Shown in pieces: positions 10,001 to 18,098 of a DNA stretch of 64,000 nt (within the stretch, counting starts at the first letter, position 1; the number at the start of each line of letters is the position of its first letter). This DNA comes from Actinoplanes philippinensis (GTDB lineage Bacteria; Actinomycetota; Actinomycetes; Mycobacteriales; Micromonosporaceae). The notes beneath the pieces were generated by a model. The model saw only the letters and a program-made list of their open reading frames with translations, was not told the DNA's origin and made no database searches. Both the position numbers and the translations under genes were made by a program. The stretch is taken from NCBI RefSeq assembly GCF_900113015.1, contig NZ_FONV01000007.1, positions 372,001 through 436,000 on the forward strand. The letters run 5' to 3'.

Positions 10001-12264
10001 TGGCTGCCGCGCACGTCATCGACCGGCTGACCGCGGCGGCGTTCTTCGCCGACCGGGTGACGATGGCGTGGCTGGTGGCGCAGGCCGCCGAGCTGTGGGC
10101 GCGGCATGGCGTGTGCGCGGCGCTGACCGGCACGCTCGGCAACATCGGGGTCGTCACGATCGCCGGCTCCGGCGACCACGAGGCCGCCTACCGGGCCACG
10201 GCGCACGTGCTGGCGATCGGGGTGGAGCACGGACACGAGCTGGCGACGGCGCAGGTCCGGTTCCTGCACGCTCTGGCGACGGTGCCGTGGTACGAGCCGC
10301 TGGAGAACGGTGTCCGGATGGCCCACGAGGCACGCGACGGGCTGCTGCGCGGCGGCGACCTGCGGACCGCGTTCTACACCTACTTCGCGTCGCTGCCGCA
10401 GATACTGGACCTGTCGGAGGACCTGGAGCCGTTCCTGCGCGAGATGCGCGCCGCCGAGGCGTTCGCGGAGCGGATCGGCGCGGGCCCCGACGCGGCTCTG
10501 TTCACCACCGTGGACATGCTGGTGCAGACCCTGCGCGGCACCGGCGACTTCGACGACACCGTGGTGGAGGCGCTGGCGGGCAACGACACGGCGTACGCGT
10601 TCGCGACGACCATGCGGGCGCTGCTGGCGGCGGTGCTCGGCGACGACGAGGCGCTGGTCCGGTTCAGCGCCGAGTCGATGCGGGTGCTGCCGGCCCTGCC
10701 CGGCAACTACCTGACCGCGCCCGCCCACCTGCTGGCCGCGCTGGCCGCGGCGGTGTCCGCGCGCACCGGCCAGGACCGGGAGGAGGCTCTCGCGACGCTG
10801 GACCGCAGCCACGACTTCCTGGCCGCGCGCGCCGCCGGGCAGCCGGCCAACTTCCGGCACCTGTACCGGCTGGCCGAGGCGACCCGGGCGGCCGCGCACG
10901 GCGACGTCGCGGCCGCGGCCGCCGCCTACGACGAGGCGATGTCGGACGCGGCGACGGCCGGCCGGTCCTGGCACACGCCGCTGATCACCGAGCTGGCGGC
11001 CCGGTTCTACCTGGACCACGGGATGGAGCACGTGGGCGCCCGGCTGCTGGCCGAGGCCCTTCCGGGGTACGCCCGGTGGGGCGCCGTGGCGAAGGTGCAC
11101 GCCATGAAGCGGGCCCATCCGGCGCTCGGCTCGGCTCTCGGCTCGGCCACACCGGGCCGGTCGGCCACTCTCGGCGGCGCCAGCGTCAACCTGTCGAACG
11201 AGGTGATCGACCTGATGGCGGTGCTGGAGGCGGCCCGGGCGCTCAGCTCGGAGACCAGTGTGGACCTGCTGCGGATTCGGGTGCAGCAGGTGCTCGGCGC
11301 GATGACCGGCGCCACCGCGGTGCACGTGGTGCTGCACGACGACCGGGCCGGCTGCTGGGTGCTGCCCGGCGACGGCGACCGGCCGGACCTGACGGCCGAG
11401 GAGGCCGCGGAGCGGGGGCTGCTGCCGCTGGCCGCGATCCGGTACGCCGAGCGCACCCGCGAGCCGATGCTGGTCGACGACGTGTCGCTGGACGACCGGG
11501 TGGGACGGGATCCGTACCTGGCCGGTCTGGAGCACTGCTCGCTGCTGGTGGTCCCGGTGATCGGGCAGGGCCAGCCGCGGGCGGTGCTGGTGCTGGAGAA
11601 CCGGCTCAGCCGGCGCGCGTTCTCGGCCGGGCGGCTGGACGCGGTCCTGCTGATCGCCGGGCAGCTCACCGTGTCGCTGGAGAACGCGCAGGTGTACGCG
11701 TCGCTGGAACGGGCGGTGGCGGAGCGTACCGAGGAGCTGGCCGAGGCGAATCTGCGCCTGGAGCTGCTGGCCGTCACCGACCCGCTGACCGGGCTGCCGA
11801 ACCGGCGCAAGCTGACCACGTTCCTGGAGGAGGCGTGGCTGCGCGCGGAGCGGTCGGGTGAGCCGATCGGCGTCGCGATGATCGACATCGACAACTTCAA
11901 GAAGTACAACGACCATTACGGCCATCAGGGCGGTGACGAGTGTCTGCGCCTGGTCGCCGACGCGCTGCGGGTGCAGGTGCGCAGCACCGACCTGGTCGCC
12001 CGCTACGGCGGTGAGGAGTTCTGCATCGTCATGCCCGGCGCGACGGCCGCGAACGCGAAGGTCGTCGCCGAACGGGCGTGCCGGGCCGTGGCCGGGCTGC
12101 AGCAGCCGCACGCGCTCGCCGACGACGGCACCGTCACGGTCAGCGTCGGCGTCACCGCGGGCACCCCGCTCACCCACGCCGACCCCGATCAGCTGCACAA
12201 ACTCGCCGACGAGGCGCTGTACGAGGCGAAGCGCGCCGGCCGCAACCGGGTCGTGGCCGGATGA
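7006..12264 (+). CDS. Ser/Thr kinase - AAA ATPase - GAF - GGDEF fusion (diguanylate cyclase)
   Basis: 1752 residues from a GTG start. Order: kinase domain (~10-400; Lys32, Glu46, HRDVSPANVL with Asp116 and Asn121, and LIDFEL where DFG is DFE at Asp135); AAA/NACHT-like ATPase (Walker A GPPGVGKT near 468-475, FFLDDLQWA as Walker B); long helical, TPR-like middle; GAF (~1410-1560); short coiled coil; GGDEF (~1589-1745) with intact GGEEF and the inhibitory RxxD five residues before it. The front half matches PknK/serine-kinase-ATPase giants that usually end in a histidine kinase; here the output is c-di-GMP synthesis. No membrane segment is evident, so it is probably cytosolic. A 163-residue tandem-repeat insert sits in the activation loop. 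It is coupled by ATGA to the next gene. Confidence 0.92.
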   Translation: MTSERADELLYDSDRTRVSRVRLADGKLVVRKQPLGGGAAGRLRNEIAVLRRLESLDGTPTLAGDGAGGVLELVDTGARTLADLEMPWATDALLELGLSLAEVLAGIHRRGVVHRDVSPANVLVDAVTRRPMLIDFELATLPGAHAAEAKPGPGGVRAGKARTGVAGLHPGGGKTGVAGPRTGAETTGAAGTRAGDGKTVVLGTPGDEGRTGVPATRAGDATTGVTGTRAGDATTRVTGTRAGDGKTEATGTRAGDGKTGPNGPIGTRSGEGNTRPAGTMPDAGAIEGTTGIAAGRAGEGQSGQVGARAADSKSGLVGTLPYLAPEQTGRTGCAVDHRSDLYSLGATLYELATGRPPFGRDRDPLSLIHDHLATVPDAPSEVNPLVPALLSEIILRLLSKEPELRYQSGEGLAYDLAQLRAGRLTVLGERDFPIHLAPPARLIGRDAPLATLHTLLAGTADGSALALVTGPPGVGKTALVDRLRPAVAEAGGRFVAGKFDQFHHDAGGGAVREAFDRLGEQLLAEPEEVVVELRARLREALGADAGLIAALMPPFRAVLDVAPEHDVDPRVFLARLRRAGMTLLRTVADGAPLVFFLDDLQWASGAAFSYLDDVLDNPDVPGLLVLGAYREEEVDEAHPLTAVLARLRRERGDAGEVRLDNLSVGDLGVLIAEMLRLPEADRLAEVLAERTDGNPFDTVELLSALRREGVLVPDGGGWRWDATAVRDFVGHGDVLAMLTARIAALPTRTRAAVDMMACLGGDVPLELLAAPLTAAVDDGLVVVDGDTARFRHDRVQQAAYSRLRPDERARLSLSLARRLAPAPEAAPLYLAAADLLVVPGASAPGERRTAASMLRASAAAARLVANHASAEACLAVAARLLHKTDEGYAETRAAWHASLCALGRFGDADRVFADLAATTGDPVRLAGPVAEQLGALTTRRMLAEALELGLSTLSTLGIDVPSGPAEMAPRISAGMDRFYGWLATAGDTERPEITDPRILAAAHVIDRLTAAAFFADRVTMAWLVAQAAELWARHGVCAALTGTLGNIGVVTIAGSGDHEAAYRATAHVLAIGVEHGHELATAQVRFLHALATVPWYEPLENGVRMAHEARDGLLRGGDLRTAFYTYFASLPQILDLSEDLEPFLREMRAAEAFAERIGAGPDAALFTTVDMLVQTLRGTGDFDDTVVEALAGNDTAYAFATTMRALLAAVLGDDEALVRFSAESMRVLPALPGNYLTAPAHLLAALAAAVSARTGQDREEALATLDRSHDFLAARAAGQPANFRHLYRLAEATRAAAHGDVAAAAAAYDEAMSDAATAGRSWHTPLITELAARFYLDHGMEHVGARLLAEALPGYARWGAVAKVHAMKRAHPALGSALGSATPGRSATLGGASVNLSNEVIDLMAVLEAARALSSETSVDLLRIRVQQVLGAMTGATAVHVVLHDDRAGCWVLPGDGDRPDLTAEEAAERGLLPLAAIRYAERTREPMLVDDVSLDDRVGRDPYLAGLEHCSLLVVPVIGQGQPRAVLVLENRLSRRAFSAGRLDAVLLIAGQLTVSLENAQVYASLERAVAERTEELAEANLRLELLAVTDPLTGLPNRRKLTTFLEEAWLRAERSGEPIGVAMIDIDNFKKYNDHYGHQGGDECLRLVADALRVQVRSTDLVARYGGEEFCIVMPGATAANAKVVAERACRAVAGLQQPHALADDGTVTVSVGVTAGTPLTHADPDQLHKLADEALYEAKRAGRNRVVAG
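7468..7956 (+). repeat. In-frame ~36-bp repeats in the kinase activation loop
   Basis: Thirteen degenerate units, mostly 12 residues, of the pattern GTRAGDxxTxxx fill residues 155-317, between the DFE motif and GTLPYLAPEQ. The best units (7642-7800 region) are nearly identical at DNA level. Kinases of this class normally have some 20 residues here. All length changes keep the reading frame, so the array is translated. The product is Gly/Thr/Arg/Asp-rich, probably disordered, and rich in possible phosphorylation sites. Confidence 0.9.
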
Positions 12265-14195
12265 GCGGCGTGGACGAGACCGGGCTGCGGCGTACCCGGC
12301 GGTGGGTGATCGGCACGCTCGTCGGGTCGCTGGCGCTGCTGTCCGGGTTCTCGCTGGTGGACAGCCGCCGGCACTCCGGCATCGTGGAGGACCTGCTGCG
12401 CGACAGCGACCGGGTGACCGCCTACCAGCAGGCCGCCTACCTCTCGGCGTACGAGATGTCGCTGATCCAGGAGGCCGCCGACAACCCGACGGGCCCGGAG
12501 CGCGGGCGGGTGCTCGCGGTCGACGACGAGATGCACCGGGCGACCCTGGCGATCGCGGTGGCCGCGCCGGACTCCGGTGACGCGGCCGAGGCCGGGACCA
12601 TCGCGCAGCGGCAGATCAACCTGCGGCAGGACATCGTCTGGTTCCTGGCGATGCTGGACCGCGGCGAGACGGTCAAGGCGATCGACACCCTGGACACCCT
12701 GATCGAGCCGAGCCACCAGCGCAACACCGAACGGCTGCTGCAACTGCGTGACCGGTACCAGCAGCGGTACGAGCACAACCAGGCCGCCGCGCGGCACGAC
12801 TCCGACCGGCTGGTGTGGGGCAGCGTCATCACGTTCGTGCTGAGCCTGATCGTGCTGGCCCTGTTCGGCTGGCACACCCGGGCGCACCGGCGCCAGGTCG
12901 AGTCGCTGGCCGCCACCGATCTGCTCACCGGGCTGCCCAACCGGGCCGCGTTCACCGCGCACGTGCAGCGGGCGTTGTCCGCGGCCCGGCCGGCTCGCAG
13001 CCTGCCCGGCATCACCGTGCTGACCGTCAACATCAACGGGTTCCGGCACGTCAACGACCAGCTCGGCCCGCACATCGGCGACCGGCTGCTGGCCGAGGCG
13101 GGCTGGCGGCTGGCGGCGGTGGTCCGGGACGGCGACCTGGTGGCCCGTACCGGCGGCGACGAGTTCGCGATCCTGCTGCGCGACCTGGACCCGACCCGCG
13201 CCGACGCGGTCGCCACCCGGCTGCGGGAGACCTTCGACGAGCCGTTCCACCTCGACGACATCACCGTGGACCTGGAGATCAGCATCGGGGCGGCGGCCGC
13301 CGCGGCCGACGACGACGTGAGCACCCTGCTGGGGCACGCCGACAGCGCCATGCACGACGCGAAGCAGCAGCACGACAGCTTCCGCCGGTTCAGCGGCACC
13401 ACCGGGCAGGACAGCGCCGACCGGCTCACCCTGCTCGGCGATCTGCGGCGCGGCCTCACCGACGCGTCCCAGTTCACGCTGCACTACCAGCCGAAGGTGG
13501 CGCTGGCCGACGGCTCGCTCTCCGGGGTGGAGGCGCTCGCCCGCTGGCACCACCCGACGCGTGGCCCGGTGCCGCCCGACCAGTTCGTGCCGGTGCTGGA
13601 GACCACCAGCCTGATCCACCCGTTCACCGAGCGGGTCCTCACGCTGGCCCTGGAGCAGGCCCGGACCTGGCTCGACGCGGGGCACCGCGTGCCGGTGGCG
13701 GTCAACGTGTCCACCCGCAGCCTGCTCGACGACACGTTCCCCGGCCGGCTGGCGGCGCTGCTCGAGGCCGCCGGCGTGCCCGGTGAGCTGCTCTGCATCG
13801 AGATCACCGAGCACACCGTGATGTCCGACCCGACGACCACGATCGACGCGCTGCGCCGGATCCGGGGCCTGGGGGTGAAGACGTCCATCGACGACTTCGG
13901 CACCGGCTACTCGTCGCTGTCGTACCTGAAGCTCCTGCCGGTCGACGAACTCAAGATCGACCGCTCGTTCGTCGCCGACATGGTCGCCGACTCGTCCAGC
14001 CACGCGCTCGTGGCGTCGGCCGTGGACCTGGCACACAACCTGAACCTGACCGTGGTCGCCGAGGGCGTCGAGGACGACCGGACCGCGGCCGCGCTCAACG
14101 GTCTGGGCTGCGACACCGCGCAGGGCTACCACTTCGCCCGGCCGGTCCCGGCCGCCGATCTGGACGCCCGGTTCCTCAGCTCGGTGGCCGGCTGA
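12261..14195 (+). CDS. Membrane GGDEF-EAL c-di-GMP cyclase/phosphodiesterase
   Basis: 644 residues; the ATG overlaps the previous stop (ATGA). Helix 1 (~15-35, RRWVIGTLVGSLALLSGF) and helix 2 (~190-212, LVWGSVITFVLSLIVLALFGW) enclose an extracytoplasmic helical sensor segment. GGDEF is intact (ARTGGDEFAILL) with an RxxD inhibitory site (RDGD) five residues before it. The EAL domain keeps its catalytic set: EALAR, NVSTRSLL, IEITEH, DDFGTGYSS, KIDRSF and AEGVED. Either activity is therefore possible. Coupling to the kinase-GGDEF giant suggests the pair sets and resets the same c-di-GMP pool. A larger in-frame ORF from 12078 was rejected because it overlaps the upstream GGDEF domain. Confidence 0.95.
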   Translation: MSGVDETGLRRTRRWVIGTLVGSLALLSGFSLVDSRRHSGIVEDLLRDSDRVTAYQQAAYLSAYEMSLIQEAADNPTGPERGRVLAVDDEMHRATLAIAVAAPDSGDAAEAGTIAQRQINLRQDIVWFLAMLDRGETVKAIDTLDTLIEPSHQRNTERLLQLRDRYQQRYEHNQAAARHDSDRLVWGSVITFVLSLIVLALFGWHTRAHRRQVESLAATDLLTGLPNRAAFTAHVQRALSAARPARSLPGITVLTVNINGFRHVNDQLGPHIGDRLLAEAGWRLAAVVRDGDLVARTGGDEFAILLRDLDPTRADAVATRLRETFDEPFHLDDITVDLEISIGAAAAAADDDVSTLLGHADSAMHDAKQQHDSFRRFSGTTGQDSADRLTLLGDLRRGLTDASQFTLHYQPKVALADGSLSGVEALARWHHPTRGPVPPDQFVPVLETTSLIHPFTERVLTLALEQARTWLDAGHRVPVAVNVSTRSLLDDTFPGRLAALLEAAGVPGELLCIEITEHTVMSDPTTTIDALRRIRGLGVKTSIDDFGTGYSSLSYLKLLPVDELKIDRSFVADMVADSSSHALVASAVDLAHNLNLTVVAEGVEDDRTAAALNGLGCDTAQGYHFARPVPAADLDARFLSSVAG

Positions 14196-14306
14196 CCGGA
14201 GCGCTCCCGGCAGCGCCGGGGACCCCGACCGTCCGGTGTGGACCCGCCGGGCGGTCGGCGTATGCTCGGCGCCAACCGCGAAGCCCGCCGACGGGGAGCA
14301 GCAGCC

Positions 14307-15113
14307 ATGACCGACAGTGACGCCACCACCAAGCTGGACACCAGCGTTCCGCACTCGGCGCGGGTGTGGAACTACTGGCTCGGCGGCAAGGACAACTTCC
14401 CGGTCGACCGGGCGGTCGGCGACGACTTCGCCGATCTCTACCCGGACATCACCGTGGTGGCGCGGCACTCGCGGGCGTTCCTCAAGCGGGCTGTCACCTT
14501 CCTGGTGACGGAGGCCGGCATCCGGCAGTTCCTGGACATCGGCACCGGTATGCCGACCGCGGAGAACACGCATCAGGTGGCGCAGGCCGCGTCCCCCGAC
14601 ACCCGGATCGTGTATGTGGACAACGACCCGCTGGTGCTGGTGCACGCGCGGGCCCTGCTGACCAGCACCCCCGAGGGCCGGACCGACTACGTCGACGCCG
14701 ACCTGCACGACCCGGAGCGGATCCTGGAGGCGGCGAGCGCGACGCTCGACCTGACCCAGCCGGTGGGCCTGATCCTGATGAACATCCTGGGGCACGTGCC
14801 CGACATCGATCAGGCCGTCGCGATCGTCCGGAGCCTGCTCGACCGGCTGCCGTCGGGCAGTTACTTCCTCACCGCCGACGGCACCAACGTGATCGACGGC
14901 CCGGCGTTCGAGGAGGCGATCGCGGTGTGGAACGCGAATGCGCCGCTCAGCTACCACCTGCGTCACCCCGACCAGATCTCCCGTTTCCTGGAGGGCCTCG
15001 AGGTGCTGGAGCCGGGCCTGGTCCCGTGCTCGAAGTGGCGCCCGGCCCCCGACGCCGCCGGCGAGGACCTGCGCGAGGTCGACGAGTTCGGGGCGGTGGC
15101 CCGCAAGCCCTGA
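14307..15113 (+). CDS. SAM-dependent methyltransferase, DUF574 type
   Basis: 268 residues, ATG preceded by GGGGAG. The N-terminal motif HSARVWNYWLGGKDNFPVDR and the SAM-binding stretch FLDIGTGMPTAENTHQVA identify the actinomycete DUF574/pfam04672 methyltransferase family, followed by the expected YVDNDPLVLVHARALL acidic strand. Substrates are unknown for most members; they are abundant in Streptomyces and Micromonosporaceae. It stands alone, about 110 bp after the GGDEF-EAL gene. Confidence 0.93.
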   Translation: MTDSDATTKLDTSVPHSARVWNYWLGGKDNFPVDRAVGDDFADLYPDITVVARHSRAFLKRAVTFLVTEAGIRQFLDIGTGMPTAENTHQVAQAASPDTRIVYVDNDPLVLVHARALLTSTPEGRTDYVDADLHDPERILEAASATLDLTQPVGLILMNILGHVPDIDQAVAIVRSLLDRLPSGSYFLTADGTNVIDGPAFEEAIAVWNANAPLSYHLRHPDQISRFLEGLEVLEPGLVPCSKWRPAPDAAGEDLREVDEFGAVARKP

Positions 15114-15248
15114 GGCGCGGTGGCCGGCAAGCCGTCCGGGGCCGCGGCCCCGAGCGGTGAGACAGCGGCTGCGCGGAAGATCTCATCCGGCGGGGTGGGC
15201 GGCCGATCCTAGCGGCGCCCCTCCCCCGCTACCTTCCGAGGTCACCGC

Positions 15249-16250
15249 ATGTCCGTGCTGTCCCGTCCCGCGATCCTGCTCGCCTCCGCCGCGGTCGCCG
15301 CCGGCCTCCTGGTCGCCCCGGCCGCCGCATATGCCGCCGACACCACCACCGACCTGTCCGCGTCCGAGATGAGGACGGCGGTGGCGGCGGTGGCCGCGGC
15401 GACCGGCACGGCCGCCGAGCAGGGCTGGAAATCCGACCTCGATCTCACCGTCGCCCTCGGCGGCCGCACCGCGACCGGCCGCCAGTCGATCGTGGCGGAC
15501 CCGCAGCACGGCCTGATGGGTGTGTCGTCCGCGCTGGAGGACACACCGGTGGCGAGCGTCTTCCTCGACGAGGGCAGCGGCGTCTACTCGTCGCTGCCGG
15601 AGGACAGCCGCACCGAGGCGGCGCTGACGATGATGGGCCGGCCGGCAGCGACGTTCGCGTTCACCGCGGCGCCGACGCTGACCCTGAAGAACGACGGTCC
15701 GGCTCCGATGGACGTGGTGGTGACGTCGGTCGGAGCGGGCAAGCGGACGCTGCACGACGACGGCTCGGCCGATCTGACCTTCGCCGACCCGGTGATGGGC
15801 GCGGTGACGTTGCACGTCGACGCCTCGTCGGTGCTGACGGCCGCGGAGTCCACCCTGGACGAGGAGGACGCGAACCTCTCGGTCTCGGTCGGCTACGGCT
15901 ACGGTCCGCAGACCGTGACGCTGCCGACGGCCGACGAGACGGTGCAGGCGGGAACCCTGGCCAAGGCCGTCGCCTACGTCGAGATGTCCGGGCTGGTGCG
16001 GGACAGCGCGGTGACCGGCGCGGCCGACACCCGCAAGGCGGCCAAGGGCGGCAAGGTGAAGGTGGCGACGCTGCGCAAGCTGGTCCGGCGGGACGCGGAC
16101 CGGGTCAACGACTCGGTCAACGTCGACGTGGTCAAGGTCAAGAACATCACCGCGGGGGTACGGGTCTCGGCGACCAACCCGTGGACGAAGAAGACGGTCG
16201 CCTACACGGTGAAGGCGTCCGGCAAGAAGGTCGTCGTCAAGAAGGTGTGA
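15249..16250 (+). CDS. Secreted protein of unknown function
   Basis: 333 residues. A Sec signal peptide is clear: positively charged start, hydrophobic core (ILLASAAVAAGLLVAPAAA) and likely cleavage after AYA near residue 29. No lipobox is present. The mature part is rich in Ala, Thr, Val and Asp with beta-like alternation, and the last ~90 residues are Lys-rich (KVKVATLRKLVRR, KKTVAYTVKASGKK), which may bind anionic wall polymers. I do not recognise the family. A bidirectional hairpin separates it from the convergent ABC operon. Confidence 0.8.
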   Translation: MSVLSRPAILLASAAVAAGLLVAPAAAYAADTTTDLSASEMRTAVAAVAAATGTAAEQGWKSDLDLTVALGGRTATGRQSIVADPQHGLMGVSSALEDTPVASVFLDEGSGVYSSLPEDSRTEAALTMMGRPAATFAFTAAPTLTLKNDGPAPMDVVVTSVGAGKRTLHDDGSADLTFADPVMGAVTLHVDASSVLTAAESTLDEEDANLSVSVGYGYGPQTVTLPTADETVQAGTLAKAVAYVEMSGLVRDSAVTGAADTRKAAKGGKVKVATLRKLVRRDADRVNDSVNVDVVKVKNITAGVRVSATNPWTKKTVAYTVKASGKKVVVKKV

Positions 16251-16259
16251 TCGTGGGAG

Positions 16260-16286
16260 AGCCGGCCGCGGACGGTGCGGCCGGCT
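16260..16286. terminator. Bidirectional hairpin between convergent genes
   Basis: A perfect 10-bp stem AGCCGGCCGC / GCGGCCGGCT with a 7-nt loop, 10 bases after the stop of the secreted-protein gene and 19 bases from the end of the opposing ABC ATPase gene; it can serve both. Confidence 0.75.
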
Positions 16287-16304
16287 TCCGGTGCGGCGGC
16301 GCCG

Positions 16305-17063
16305 TCAGACGGTGACGCGGTCGCGGATGGCGTGCCCGACCTCGGCGCGCAGCGCGGCGAACTCGGGCAGGCCCCGCAACTCGTCGGCGGCGATGCCGGT
16401 CCGTGGCAGGTCGATCGGCAGGTCGAGCGCGATCGTGCCGGGCCGGGGGGTGAGCACCACGACGCGGCTGCCGAGGAACACCGCCTCGTCGACGCTGTGC
16501 GTGACGAAGACGCTGGTCCGGCCGGTGGAGGCGCTGACCTGACGCAGGTCGTCCTGCAGTTTCTCCCGGGTGAGCGCGTCCAGGGCGGCGAACGGCTCGT
16601 CGAGCAGCAGCAGGGGATTGTCCACGGCCAGGGCGCGGGCGATGGCGACGCGCTGCTGCTGGCCGCCGGAGATCTGCCAGACCCGGCGGTGGGCCACGTC
16701 GTGCAGGCCGACCCGGGCGAGCAGGTCGTCGACGCGTTCCGCGGTGACCGGCTGTCCGGCGTACTTGAGGGCCAGGGCGATGTTGCCGCCGACGGTCTTC
16801 CAGGGGAACAGCCGCGGCTGCTGGAAGACCAGCCCTGCCCCGCGTCCGGGCACCGGGGCCGTCCCGGCGGTGCGCACGGTTCCGCTGGTGGGCTGCTCGA
16901 AGCCGGCGATCAGCCGCAGCAGCGTGCTCTTGCCGCAGCCGGAGGCGCCGACCAGGACGAGAAACTCGCCCTGTGGCACGGTCAGGTCGATCGGGCCGAC
17001 GGCGGTCACGTCACCGTAGGAGTGGGTGACCGCGTCGACAGTGATGGCGTCAGCCGAGGACAC
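16305..17063 (-). CDS. ABC transporter ATPase, SsuB/TauB type
   Basis: 252 residues, GTG start. Walker A VGASGCGKST, Q-loop VFQQPRLFPW, signature ISGGQQQRVAIARAL, Walker B LLLLDEPFAALD and H-loop VTHSVDEAV are intact; the PW after the Q-loop and DEPFAALDALTREKLQ are typical of nitrate/sulfonate/taurine importers. Third gene of a leftward operon: permease, binding protein, ATPase. Its start lies 14 bp inside the end of the binding-protein gene, so translation is coupled. Confidence 0.93.
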   Translation of the reverse strand: MSSADAITVDAVTHSYGDVTAVGPIDLTVPQGEFLVLVGASGCGKSTLLRLIAGFEQPTSGTVRTAGTAPVPGRGAGLVFQQPRLFPWKTVGGNIALALKYAGQPVTAERVDDLLARVGLHDVAHRRVWQISGGQQQRVAIARALAVDNPLLLLDEPFAALDALTREKLQDDLRQVSASTGRTSVFVTHSVDEAVFLGSRVVVLTPRPGTIALDLPIDLPRTGIAADELRGLPEFAALRAEVGHAIRDRVTV

Positions 17064-18081
17064 CGGGCAGCCCCTTGACGTAGATGGCCTTCTGGACGTC
17101 GGCCAGCGCCGGCACGGCGTCGATCTTCTGCTGGGACTTGAGGAACTCGGCGGCGCTGACCAGGTTGTCGGCGAGTTTGCCGGGCGCGCCGTCGGTGCCG
17201 AGCCATTCCGGCGACGACAGGTCGGCCGGCTTGAGGAACACGCCCTGCGACAGCTGCGCCTTGGCCTCGTCGGCGGAGAGGTTGAGCTCGGCGCCGACGG
17301 CCTTGCCCGCGGCGTCCGGGTCGGTGGCGATGACGGTCAGGGCCTGCGCCTCGACCTTGCGCCACGCGTCGACGGCCTCCGGGTGGGCGGTGGCGAACGC
17401 GGTGGACACGACACCCAGGTCGAGGGTGGGCTTGCCGCCGGCGGCCAGCTCGCGGCTGGTGACCAGGACCTTGCCGGTCTTCTTCAGCTCGTCGAGCGAC
17501 GGCAGCCAGCTGTAGGCGGCGTCGATGTCACCGCGGGTCCAGGCGGCCAGGATGTCCTGCGGCTCCAGGTCCACGATGGTCAGGTCGGACTCCTTGAGGC
17601 CGGCCTTGTCCAGCGCGGCCAGGAGGCTGTAGTGGGCGGTGGACGCGAACGGGGTGGCCACCTTCTTGCCGCGCAGCGACGCCACGTCGGCGACGCCGGA
17701 GGCGTTGCGTGCGACCAGCGCCTCGTTGTCGCCGGCCACGTCGAGGACGAAGGCGACCTGGTACGGGATGTTCAGCGGGGCGGACAGCCCACGGGCCACC
17801 GGGCTGGAGCCGATCGCGGCGATGTCGAGGCTGCCGGCGACGAACGCGGTGTTGATGCTGGCGCCGGAGTCGAACTTGGTCCAGGTGATCTTGTAGTCGG
17901 GCAGCGCCTTCTCGAGCAGGCCCTGGTTCTTGACGATCAGATCGCCGGACGGGAAGGCCTGGTAGGCGATCCGGATCGACTTCTCCGCGGGATCGGCGCC
18001 ACCACTGGCGGCGCCGTTCCCGCACGCGGCGAGGGCCCCGGCGAGGGCGACGGAGACAACGACGGCAAGGAACTTCTTCAC
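17050..18081 (-). CDS. ABC substrate-binding lipoprotein, SsuA/TauA (NMT1-like) family
   Basis: 343 residues from GTG at 18081. The N-terminus has a lipoprotein signal (VSVALAGALAAC, lipobox LAAC). The mature sequence follows the aliphatic-sulfonate/taurine-binding pattern: IRIAYQAFPSGDLIVKNQGLLEK, FDSGASINTAFVAGSLDIAAIGSSP, GKKVATPFASTAHYSLLAAL and a C-terminal helical segment. It should deliver an organosulfonate, or less likely nitrate or another small anion, to the adjacent permease. The first 240 codons of a longer open frame upstream were rejected because they overlap the permease gene. Confidence 0.92.
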   Translation of the reverse strand: MKKFLAVVVSVALAGALAACGNGAASGGADPAEKSIRIAYQAFPSGDLIVKNQGLLEKALPDYKITWTKFDSGASINTAFVAGSLDIAAIGSSPVARGLSAPLNIPYQVAFVLDVAGDNEALVARNASGVADVASLRGKKVATPFASTAHYSLLAALDKAGLKESDLTIVDLEPQDILAAWTRGDIDAAYSWLPSLDELKKTGKVLVTSRELAAGGKPTLDLGVVSTAFATAHPEAVDAWRKVEAQALTVIATDPDAAGKAVGAELNLSADEAKAQLSQGVFLKPADLSSPEWLGTDGAPGKLADNLVSAAEFLKSQQKIDAVPALADVQKAIYVKGLPGVLG

Positions 18082-18098
18082 AGGGGTTTCCTTCAGGA

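Noticed and set aside
6316..12198. A 1960-codon open frame on the minus strand
   Set aside because: It is antisense to the kinase-AAA-GAF-GGDEF gene, whose domains are unmistakable. The translation is Arg/Gln/His/Val-rich without motifs, as expected for a mirror frame in very GC-rich coding DNA.
14198..14211. CGGAGCGCTCCCG, similar to a CebR box
   Set aside because: Only 11 of 14 positions match, and it follows the GGDEF-EAL stop with no promoter; probably chance or part of a weak hairpin.
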